A stretch of 64,000 nucleotides of DNA from Micromonospora sp. NBRC 110009 (GTDB lineage: Bacteria > Actinomycetota > Actinomycetes > Mycobacteriales > Micromonosporaceae). Where the stretch lies: assembly GCF_030518795.1 (NCBI RefSeq), contig NZ_CP130427.1:2170001-2234000 (forward strand), written 5' to 3'. The translations under genes and the position numbers were made by a program. The notes under the pieces were generated by a model that worked only from the letters and a program-made list of their open reading frames with translations, was not told the origin of the DNA and did not search any database. Positions 54,041-60,456 of this stretch are shown here, piece by piece (positions within the stretch are counted from its first letter, which is position 1; every line of letters starts with the position of its first letter).

Positions 54041-55882
54041 ATGACCTCTGCACCACGGGTGCGAGCCCCCGAGCTTCGCGGGCGCGCTTGGCTGAACACA
54101 GGCGGACGAAACCTGACATTGCGGGACCTTCGAGGTCGCTGCGTCATCCTAGATTTCTGGACCTTCTGTTGCATCAACTGCCTGCACGTCCTCGACGAGC
54201 TGCGCCCGCTGGAGGAGCGCTACGGCGACGTGCTGGTCGTGATCGGCGTGCACTCGCCCAAGTTCGAGCACGAGAAGGACGCGGACGCCCTGGCGGCGGC
54301 CGTCGAGCGGTACGGCGTCCACCACCCGGTGCTGGACGACCCCGACCTGAACATGTGGCAGCAGTACGCGGCCAAGGCCTGGCCGACGCTCTCGGTGGTC
54401 GACCCGGAGGGCTACGTGGTCGCCACCATGGCCGGCGAGGGGCACGCCGAGGGGCTGGCCTGCCTGATCGACGAGCTGATCGTCACCCATGAGGCGAAGG
54501 GCACCCTGCACCGGGGCGAGGGCCCGTACGTGCCCCCGGCCGAACCGGAGACCACGCTGCGCTTCCCCGGCAAGGCGGTGGTGCTCGACGGCGGCAACCT
54601 GCTGGTCGCCGACTCGGCCCGGCACTCCCTGGTCGAGTTGGCCGCCGACGGCGAGACGCTGGTCCGGCGGATCGGCACGGGCACCCGCGGTCACGCCGAC
54701 GGCCCGGCCGACGCGGCCAGCTTCTCGGAGCCGCAGGGCCTCTGCCTGCTCCCCGCGGACGCCGCCGAGGTGGCCGGGTACGACCTGGTCGTCGCGGACA
54801 CGGTCAACCACCTGCTGCGCGGCGTGAAGCTCGCCACCGGCGAGGTGGTCACCGTCGCCGGCTCCGGCCGGCCGTGGCGCTCGACCGTCGACGACCACGC
54901 GCACGACGCGCTCGCGATCGACCTCTCCTCCCCCTGGGACGTCGCCTGGTACGACGACAAGGTCGTCATCGCCATGGCCGGCATCCACCAGCTCTGGTGG
55001 TTCGACCCGGTGAAGCGGACCGCCGGCGTGTACGCGGGTACCACGGTCGAGGCGCTGCGCGACGGGCCGCTGCCGGACGTCTGGATGGCCCAGCCCTCCG
55101 GCCTCTCCGCCTCGGCGGACGGCAGCCGGCTCTGGATCGCCGACAGCGAGACCAGCGCGGTCCGGTACGTCGAGGACGGGGTGCTGCACACCGCCGTCGG
55201 CCAGGGGCTGTTCGACTTCGGCCACGTCGACGGGCCGGCGGACCGGGCGCTGCTCCAGCACCCGCTCGGGGTGTGCGCGCTGCCCGACGGCTCGGTGCTG
55301 ATCGCCGACACCTACAACGGCGCGGTGCGCCGCTTCGATCCGGCGACCGACCAGGTCGCCACGGTGGCGGACGGGCTGGCCGAGCCGAGCGACGTGGTGG
55401 TGACCGCCGAGGGCGAGGTGCTGGTGGTCGAGTCGGCGGCCCACCGGCTGACCCGGCTGGCCCCCGGGGCGCTCACCGCGGCCGGCGCGAGCACCGTCGA
55501 CGGCCCCCGGCACAAGCTGGAGCGGAAGCCGACCGACGTCGGGGCCGGTGAGCTGACCCTCGACGTGATCTTCACGCCCGCGCCGGGGCAGAAGTTGGAC
55601 GAGACGTACGGGCCGTCGACCCGGCTGGTGGTCTCCGCGTCCCCGCCGGAGCTGCTGGTCGAGGGGGCCGGGACGACGACGGACCTGTCCCGCCGGCTGG
55701 TGGTCAGCGGCGAGGTGGCGGAGGGCGTGCTCCAGGTGACCGCGCAGGCGGCCACCTGCGACGCCGACGTCGAGCACGCCGCCTGCCACCTGACCCGGCA
55801 GGACTGGGGCGTCCCGGTCCGCGTGGTCGAGGACGGAGCCACCCGCCTCCCGCTGGTCCTCCGCGGCATGGACGAGGCCTGA
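54041..55882 (+). CDS. Thioredoxin-like/NHL-repeat protein, hybrid gene rebuilt by the element
   Basis: 613 residues. Thioredoxin/AhpC-TSA-like domain (about 1-155), with CCINC at residues 43-47 and ALAAAVERYGVHHPVLDDP and WPTLSVVDPEGYVV stretches, then six or so NHL beta-propeller repeats (about 165-480, e.g. VLDGGNLLVADSARHSLVEL) and a C-terminal region with VRVVEDGATRLPL. Residues 1-40 are encoded by element DNA up to the core at 54152-54161; the rest is host sequence. The element-encoded part shares 26 of 35 residues with the native stranded copy, and the frame is kept exactly. Probably a cytosolic redox/propeller protein; partner unknown. Start ATG at 54041 corresponds to the native ATG at 43628. 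Confidence 0.93.
   Translation: MTSAPRVRAPELRGRAWLNTGGRNLTLRDLRGRCVILDFWTFCCINCLHVLDELRPLEERYGDVLVVIGVHSPKFEHEKDADALAAAVERYGVHHPVLDDPDLNMWQQYAAKAWPTLSVVDPEGYVVATMAGEGHAEGLACLIDELIVTHEAKGTLHRGEGPYVPPAEPETTLRFPGKAVVLDGGNLLVADSARHSLVELAADGETLVRRIGTGTRGHADGPADAASFSEPQGLCLLPADAAEVAGYDLVVADTVNHLLRGVKLATGEVVTVAGSGRPWRSTVDDHAHDALAIDLSSPWDVAWYDDKVVIAMAGIHQLWWFDPVKRTAGVYAGTTVEALRDGPLPDVWMAQPSGLSASADGSRLWIADSETSAVRYVEDGVLHTAVGQGLFDFGHVDGPADRALLQHPLGVCALPDGSVLIADTYNGAVRRFDPATDQVATVADGLAEPSDVVVTAEGEVLVVESAAHRLTRLAPGALTAAGASTVDGPRHKLERKPTDVGAGELTLDVIFTPAPGQKLDETYGPSTRLVVSASPPELLVEGAGTTTDLSRRLVVSGEVAEGVLQVTAQAATCDADVEHAACHLTRQDWGVPVRVVEDGATRLPLVLRGMDEA
54152..54161. other. attR core
   Basis: Second GATTTCTGGA copy, in codons 38-41 of the hybrid gene, in the same reading frame as attL. 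Left flank is element, right flank is host. Sequence identity to attL is limited to this 10-base core, typical of large serine integrases. Confidence 0.85.
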
Positions 55883-55891
55883 CGCCGGCCA

Positions 55892-55946
55892 GGTGTTAAG
55901 AAGGGGCCCTTCCTCTACCGCAGGCGTTAGGAAGGGGCCCCTCCTT
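55892..55946. repeat. Composite dispersed repeat, copy 1
   Basis: Two related half-units, GTTAAGAAGGGGCCCTTCCT (55895-55914) and GTTAGGAAGGGGCCCCTCCT (55926-55945), separated by CTACCGCAGGC. Each half is a near-palindrome around GGGGCCCC. It fills the gap between the convergent stops of the NHL gene and pxpA. Copy 2 lies inverted at 59944-59998. Confidence 0.85.
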
Positions 55947-56696
55947 TCAGGCGAAGGGGGCGAGGGTGACGCCGACGTCGATCAGGGCGGCCCGGACCAG
56001 CTCGGCGCAGCGCACCGCGCCGGGAGTGTCGCCGTGCAGGCAGATCGACTCCACCGGGACGGGCACCTCACTGCCGTCCACCGCGACCACGGTCCGCTCG
56101 GTGGCCATCCGGACGGCCCGGTTGGCCACCTCGTTCGGGTCGGTGACCAGCGCGTTGGCGGCCGTCCGGGGCACCAGCTGGCCGTTGGGCAGGTAGTTCC
56201 GGTCGGCGAAGCCCTCGGCGACCACCCGCAGCCCGGCGCCGACGGCGAGTTGGGCGAGCACGGAGCCGGGCGGGCAGAGCAACGGCAGCCCGTGGTCGTA
56301 CCCGCTGACGGCGGCGACCAGCGCGGCGGCCTGGGCCTCGTCGCAGGCCGCCGCGTGGTAGAGCGCGCCGTGCGGCTTGAGGTAGCCGACCCGGTTGCCG
56401 AACAGCCGGCAGAACGCGTCGAGCGCGCCGATCTGGTAGATCGTCTCGTCGCGCAGCTCGGCGAAGTCGTACGCGATGTGCCGCCGGCCGAAGCCGGCGA
56501 GGTCCCGGTAGCCGACCTGGGCGCCGACGGCGACCCCGCGGGCGGAGGCGGCGGCGCAGACCCGGTGCATGGTGGAGGGGTCGCCGCCGTGGAAGCCGCA
56601 GGCGACGTTGGCGGAGGTGACCAGGTCCAGCAGCGCCTCGTCGTCGCCGAGCCGCCAGATGCCGAATCCCTCGCCCAGGTCAGCGTTGAGGTCCAT
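55947..56696 (-). CDS. pxpA: 5-oxoprolinase subunit PxpA (LamB/YcsF family)
   Basis: 249 residues. Starts MDLNADLGEGFGIW and carries VTSANVACGFHGGDPSTM and the metal/substrate region LKPHGALYHAA of the LamB/YcsF family. With PxpB and PxpC it hydrolyses 5-oxoproline to glutamate using ATP. Its start overlaps the end of pxpC by 17 bases, so the order is pxpB-pxpC-pxpA in one operon. The stop meets the dispersed repeat at 55892-55946. Confidence 0.95.
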   Translation of the reverse strand: MDLNADLGEGFGIWRLGDDEALLDLVTSANVACGFHGGDPSTMHRVCAAASARGVAVGAQVGYRDLAGFGRRHIAYDFAELRDETIYQIGALDAFCRLFGNRVGYLKPHGALYHAAACDEAQAAALVAAVSGYDHGLPLLCPPGSVLAQLAVGAGLRVVAEGFADRNYLPNGQLVPRTAANALVTDPNEVANRAVRMATERTVVAVDGSEVPVPVESICLHGDTPGAVRCAELVRAALIDVGVTLAPFA

Positions 56697-57540
56697 GGAA
56701 CCTCACCGTAGTCCCTGGCCGGGCCTGCGCGAGCGGGGTCACGTCGTCCACCACGCCGACGACCGGGTAGCCGCCGGTGGTCGGATGGTCGGCGAGGAAG
56801 ATCAGCGGTTGGCCGTCCGGTGGCACCTGCACCGCGCCGAGGACGAGGCCCTCGCTGGGCAGTTCCCCGGCCACCGCGCGGGGCAGCGCCGCGCCGACCA
56901 GTCGCGCGCCGACCCGGTTGCTCACCGGGCTGATCGCGTACGTCGTGCCGACCAGCAGGTCGACCGCGGCGGCGGTGAACCAGTCGTGCCGGGGGCCGAG
57001 CCGGAGGCGCAGCTGCAGCTCGCCGGGGACGGGCGGGGTGACCGTGGCGTCCACCGGGGCGGGCGGGCCGGCGGGCCGGCCGAGGGGGAGCCGGTCGCCG
57101 TCGCGTACCGGGGGCGGGCCGAGGCCGGAGAGGGTGTCGGTGGCGCGGCTGCCGAGCACCGGCTCGACCGCGATCCCGCCGGAGACGGCCAGCCAGGTAC
57201 GCAGCCCGGTGCGGGCGGGCCCGACGCGCAGCACCGCTCCGGCCGGCACCGACAGGGGGCGGCCCAGGTCCCCGGGCCGGGGCCCGACCCGGACGTCAAC
57301 GTGGGCGCCGGTGAGCGCCACGCTGACCGCCCGGGTGACCCGCAGCTCGCAACCGGTCAGCGTGATCTCCAGGCCGGCGGCGGTCTCCGGGTTGCCGACG
57401 AGCCGGTTGGCCAGGCGCAGCGCGGCGGGGTCGAGCGCGCCGGAGCGGGGTACGCCGAGGTGGGCGTACCCGGGCCGACCCTGGTCCTGGACGGTGGTGA
57501 GGGCGCCGGCGCGGAGCACCTGGATCTCGCCCCCGCTCAC
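56680..57540 (-). CDS. pxpC: 5-oxoprolinase subunit PxpC (biotin-dependent carboxylase-like)
   Basis: 286 residues. Starts with IQVLRAGALTTVQDQGRPGYAHLGVPRSGALDP, the signature of PxpC/KipA; ends with FLADHPTTGGYPVVGVVDD, also typical. It makes the active site together with PxpB and PxpA. The start overlaps the stop of pxpB and its end overlaps pxpA, so expression is coupled. In older annotations the same family is called urea amidolyase-related or allophanate hydrolase subunit 2. Confidence 0.94.
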   Translation of the reverse strand: MSGGEIQVLRAGALTTVQDQGRPGYAHLGVPRSGALDPAALRLANRLVGNPETAAGLEITLTGCELRVTRAVSVALTGAHVDVRVGPRPGDLGRPLSVPAGAVLRVGPARTGLRTWLAVSGGIAVEPVLGSRATDTLSGLGPPPVRDGDRLPLGRPAGPPAPVDATVTPPVPGELQLRLRLGPRHDWFTAAAVDLLVGTTYAISPVSNRVGARLVGAALPRAVAGELPSEGLVLGAVQVPPDGQPLIFLADHPTTGGYPVVGVVDDVTPLAQARPGTTVRFHGPQR

Positions 57541-58148
57541 ACCGCCACCAGCCGTATCCGGGTGCCGGGGATGAGCCGGGCCGGCGGGTCGGCGTGCACG
57601 TCGAAGAGGACCAGGTCGGTCCGGCCGACCAGCAGCCAGCCGCCGGGTGAGGCGGTCGGGTAGATGCCCGCGTAGGGGCCGGCCAGGGCGACCGACCCGG
57701 CCGGCACCCGGCTACGCGGGGTGGCCAGCCGGGGCACGGCCAGCTCCACCGGGAGCCCGGTCAGGTACGCGAACCCGGGCGCGAAGCCGCAGAAGGCCAC
57801 CCGGAACTCGGTGCGCCGCAGCCGGTCCACCACCGCCGGCACGTCGACGCCCCAGTGCTCGGCGACGGCGGGCAGGTCCGCTCCGTCGTACACCGTGGGC
57901 ACCTCGACCTTGGCGGCGGTGGCACCGACGGCACCGGCGCGCGGGGTCCAGCCGGCGATCCGGGCGGCGGCCGCCGCCGGGTCCGGTACGCCGTCGACCA
58001 GCACGGTGGTGGCCGCCGGCACGATCTCGACGGCGGTCAGCTCGCCGGTGTCCCGCCGGCGCCACAGCTCGGCGCGCCAGGCGTGGACCTGGTCGGGGTC
58101 GTCGCAGTCGAGCAGCAGGGCGTGCGCGCCGACGGGTCGGATCCGCAT
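57537..58148 (-). CDS. pxpB: 5-oxoprolinase subunit PxpB
   Basis: 203 residues. Starts MRIRPVGAHALLLDCDDPDQ and has VEVPTVYDGADLPAVAEHWGVDV, FRVAFCGFAPGFAYLTGLP and SVALAGPYAGIYPTASPGGW, the diagnostic PxpB/KipI signatures. ATP-dependent 5-oxoproline ring-opening together with PxpC and PxpA. First gene of the operon. Divergent from the hemolysin III gene, with about 110 bases between. Confidence 0.95.
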   Translation of the reverse strand: MRIRPVGAHALLLDCDDPDQVHAWRAELWRRRDTGELTAVEIVPAATTVLVDGVPDPAAAAARIAGWTPRAGAVGATAAKVEVPTVYDGADLPAVAEHWGVDVPAVVDRLRRTEFRVAFCGFAPGFAYLTGLPVELAVPRLATPRSRVPAGSVALAGPYAGIYPTASPGGWLLVGRTDLVLFDVHADPPARLIPGTRIRLVAV

Positions 58149-58236
58149 CCCGCCATCCTCCCGGCCGGACGCCGGCCCGTCGATGGCGGGTCGCGGATGT
58201 CGGGTCAGTGCCGAACGCCACTACTTGCAAGTAACC

Positions 58237-58248
58237 TACGGTGCCGTA
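58237..58248. promoter_or_regulatory. TACGG-TG-CCGTA palindrome upstream of the PAQR gene
   Basis: A 5+2+5 dyad flanked by GTAACCTA direct repeats (58231-58238 and 58246-58253), 11 bases before the GTG. Its place over the likely -10 region suggests a repressor site, and the message may be leaderless. The repressor is unknown. Confidence 0.55.
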
Positions 58249-58258
58249 ACCTATTGGC

Positions 58259-58936
58259 GTGACGACCTCCGCACCGCTTCGCCTCAAGCCGGTCGACATC
58301 GGAAAGCCCCGGATGCGGGGCTGGCTGCACACGTACGCGTTCTTCGCGGCCCTCGTCTGCGGCATCGTGCTGTGCTCGATCGCGGCCGCCCGCCCCGGCT
58401 GGGCACCGCTGGTCAGCTGCCTGATCTACAGCCTGACCGTCTGCGGCCTCTTCGGGACCAGCGCCCTCTACCACCGTCGGGTCTGGTCGGAGCGGGGCTA
58501 CCAGATCATGCGCCGGATGGACCATTCGATGATCTTCGTGTTCATCGCCGGCACCTACACCCCGTTCTGCACCCTGCTGCTGAACGCCCGGCACGCCACC
58601 CTGATGCTCGGCCTGGTGTGGGGCGGGGCGCTGGCCGGGGTGGCGGTCAAGCTGATCTGGCCGCACGCGCCCCGCTGGGTCTCCGCGCCGCTCTACCTGG
58701 CGCTCGGCTGGGTCGCGGTGACGATGCTGCCGCAGATTCTGCACGCCGGCGGCGTCACCGCCCTGGTGCTGCTGATCATCGGCGGCGGGATCTACAGCGT
58801 CGGCGCCGTCTTCTACGCGCTGCGCCGGCCCAACCCGTGGCCGACCGTCTTCGGCCACCACGAGTTCTTCCACGCCTGCACCCTGGTGGCGGCCATCTGC
58901 CACCACATCGCGATCTACTTCGCGCTCTTCTCCTGA
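58259..58936 (+). CDS. trhA: Hemolysin III/PAQR-family membrane protein
   Basis: 225 residues, seven membrane helices. Conserved motifs include GTSALYHRRVWSERGYQIMRRMDHSMIFVFIAGTYTPF near the N-terminal third and FGHHEFFHACTLVAAICHHIAIY at the C-terminus, whose His and Asp residues form the PAQR metal site. Bacterial members such as TrhA affect membrane fluidity or lipid homeostasis; a true hemolysin activity is not established. It is followed by a strong bidirectional terminator at 58953-58982. Confidence 0.93.
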   Translation: MTTSAPLRLKPVDIGKPRMRGWLHTYAFFAALVCGIVLCSIAAARPGWAPLVSCLIYSLTVCGLFGTSALYHRRVWSERGYQIMRRMDHSMIFVFIAGTYTPFCTLLLNARHATLMLGLVWGGALAGVAVKLIWPHAPRWVSAPLYLALGWVAVTMLPQILHAGGVTALVLLIIGGGIYSVGAVFYALRRPNPWPTVFGHHEFFHACTLVAAICHHIAIYFALFS

Positions 58937-58952
58937 GCCGCCGGAGACAGCA

Positions 58953-58982
58953 CGAGGGCCCCGCGCCGGTGCGGGGCCCTCG
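58953..58982. terminator. Bidirectional terminator between trhA and a DUF6458 gene
   Basis: Perfect 12-base arms (58953-58964 and 58971-58982), loop GCCGGT, followed by AAATCTCT. It lies between two convergent stops. Confidence 0.85.
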
Positions 58983-59000
58983 AAATCTCTGGGGGACGGA

Positions 59001-59288
59001 TCAGGCCGGGTAGCCCGGGCGGCGCACCTCCCGGTACTCCTCGCGCACGACCCGGTCGTCCTGGACCGGCACGACCGGCTCGGCGACCACCCGCTCGCGG
59101 GCCGGGGCGGCGACCACCGTACGGCGACGGCTGCTCCAGAAGTACATCGTCATGATCAGGCCGACCAGGCCGACCAGCATGAGCACCCAGCCCACGACGT
59201 TCAGGTCGAGCCACCCCAGGTTGGCGTCGATGGCGAACGCGAAGATCGCGCCCACCGCGATGAGGAAGATGCTGGCACCGATGCCCAT
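59001..59288 (-). CDS. DUF6458 family membrane protein
   Basis: 95 residues from the ATG at 59288, with an AGGAGGCG ribosome site. Two membrane helices (about residues 3-22 and 31-50), with GIGASIFLIAVGAIFAFA and VGWVLMLVGLVGLIMTMYFW, then a basic Arg-rich and Val/Glu-rich cytoplasmic tail ending RRPGYPA. A close paralogue lies at 60010-60279 on the other side of the sixA-like gene. Function unknown. Confidence 0.85.
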   Translation of the reverse strand: MGIGASIFLIAVGAIFAFAIDANLGWLDLNVVGWVLMLVGLVGLIMTMYFWSSRRRTVVAAPARERVVAEPVVPVQDDRVVREEYREVRRPGYPA

Positions 59289-59402
59289 GACTCGCCTCCT
59301 TGGCGTTCTGCTGGCGTTTCCTACCGCCGCGGCCATGGATGAGGTAGCGGCATCCATCGACTTACCCAGGCGCTCATCTCGCCAATCAGGCAAGCTGTCC
59401 GC

Positions 59403-59939
59403 ATGACCGACGGCAGGAACCAGGAACGGACACTGGTGCTCCTCCGGCACGCCAAGGCCGAACAGTCCCAGGACGACCTCGACGCGGAACGCCCACTGAG
59501 CGCCCGGGGGCACGCGGACGCGGCCGCCGCGGGCGCCTGGCTGGCCCGGCACGCCCTCCTCCCCGACGTGGTGCTCTGCTCCACCGCCCGCCGGACCCGG
59601 CAGACGTGGCACGGGGTGGCGCTGGGTATGACGGGATCCCCGGACGAGGCGGGGCCGGCCGGGTCGTCGCCGGTGGTGCGCTACGAGCCGACCGCGTACG
59701 AGGCGCAGGCGGAGCAACTGCTGGAGCTGGTCCGGGCGGTCACGCCGGACGCCGGCACGGTGCTGCTGGTGGCCCACAATCCGGGCATCTCGCTGCTCTC
59801 CGCACTGCTGGACCCGGAGCGGGCGGACCCGGACGGGATGCGCACCACCGACCTGGTGGTGCACCGCCCCACCACCGACTGGGCGGCCCTCGCCCCCGGC
59901 GGCGCCCCCCTCACGGCCCGCCACACCGCCCGCGGCTGA
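59403..59939 (+). CDS. SixA-type histidine phosphatase
   Basis: 178 residues. The phosphohistidine phosphatase motif RHAKAEQ appears near residue 16-22 and LVAHNPGI near 120, giving the two catalytic His. The length and RHAKAE motif are those of SixA, which removes phosphate from His residues. It sits between two DUF6458 genes on the opposite strand; whether they work together is unclear. The ATG at 59403 has no strong ribosome site, and the gene lies 114 bases from the divergent DUF6458 start. Confidence 0.9.
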   Translation: MTDGRNQERTLVLLRHAKAEQSQDDLDAERPLSARGHADAAAAGAWLARHALLPDVVLCSTARRTRQTWHGVALGMTGSPDEAGPAGSSPVVRYEPTAYEAQAEQLLELVRAVTPDAGTVLLVAHNPGISLLSALLDPERADPDGMRTTDLVVHRPTTDWAALAPGGAPLTARHTARG

Positions 59940-59943
59940 GGTG

Positions 59944-59998
59944 CAAGGAAGGGCCTCTTCCCAACGCCTGCGGCAGAGAAGGGGCCCCGCTTGACAGT
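59944..59998. repeat. Composite dispersed repeat, copy 2 (inverted)
   Basis: AAGGAAGGGCCTCTTCCCAA, then CGCCTGCGGCAGAG, then AAGGGGCCCCGCTTGAC: the reverse complement order of copy 1 with several substitutions. It fills the gap between the convergent sixA-like and DUF6458 genes. Confidence 0.8.
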
Positions 59999-60009
59999 GG
60001 GGTCGTCGG

Positions 60010-60279
60010 TCAGGACGGCGGGCCCGTGGGCGGCGGCGGGTCCGGCGGCGGCGGCATCATGGCGGTCGGGTGGGAGAGCCGGTTCTCCTCCACGATCAGC
60101 GTGCGTGCCCGCTTGCGCCGGTCCTGCCAGAACCAGAGCGTGGTGAGCAGTACGCCCAGCCCGGCCAGGATCAACACCCAACCGACCGCGCGGAGGTCGA
60201 TCCACCAGACGTTGGCCCGGATGGCGAAGGTCATGATCGCGCCGAGCGCGATGAGAAAGATGGCACTACCGATGCCCAT
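60010..60279 (-). CDS. DUF6458 family membrane protein (paralogue)
   Basis: 89 residues. Two membrane helices with GIGSAIFLIALGAIMTFAI and VGWVLILAGLGVLLTTLWFW, clearly related to the protein at 59001-59288, then an Arg-rich patch and a Pro-rich tail (PPPPDPPPPTGPPS). Independent promoter region of about 140 bases upstream. Function unknown. Confidence 0.85.
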   Translation of the reverse strand: MGIGSAIFLIALGAIMTFAIRANVWWIDLRAVGWVLILAGLGVLLTTLWFWQDRRKRARTLIVEENRLSHPTAMMPPPPDPPPPTGPPS

Positions 60280-60381
60280 GTGCGCTGCACTCCCCCGTGC
60301 GGTGGCCCTTGGGCGTGTCCTGTCGTGGTCCGCGACGGTTACCCGTCACGCGGCCGGCCTACCGGCCGGGGGGCGAAAACC

Positions 60382-60423
60382 ACGACGGCGGCCGGCGAGC
60401 TTCCGCTCGCCGGCCGCCGTCGT
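60382..60423. terminator. Strong hairpin after the acyl-CoA dehydrogenase gene
   Basis: Perfect 19-base arms (60382-60400 and 60405-60423) with loop TTCC, 34 bases past the minus-strand stop at 60457. Confidence 0.88.
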
Positions 60424-60456
60424 CGGGGTCGAACCGGTCCGATCACCTCACGGGGA

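Larger units (their letters stand above)
43733..54161. mobile_element. Integrated serine-recombinase element (~10.4 kb) inside a thioredoxin/NHL gene
   Basis: Bounded by identical 10-base cores GATTTCTGGA at 43733-43742 and 54152-54161, each within a copy of the same coding region. The integrase gene starts 52 bases inside the left end. Genes: integrase, a 42-aa leader peptide, DUF2637 (SpdB-like), small proteins, an Abi_C protein, two longer unknown proteins, and several small phage-like or zinc-ribbon proteins near the right end. No relaxase, FtsK/Tra, replication initiator, terminase or capsid gene is recognised, so it is probably mobilised by a helper or is a satellite-type element. The right end carries a replacement 5' end for the target gene, keeping it complete after insertion. 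Confidence 0.92.

Noticed and set aside
43733..54161. tRNA gene as the integration target
   Set aside because: No cloverleaf-like sequence at either end; the core lies inside a protein-coding gene and the enzyme is a serine, not a tyrosine, recombinase.
54149..55789. Minus-strand frame of 546 codons
   Set aside because: Antisense of the NHL-repeat gene.
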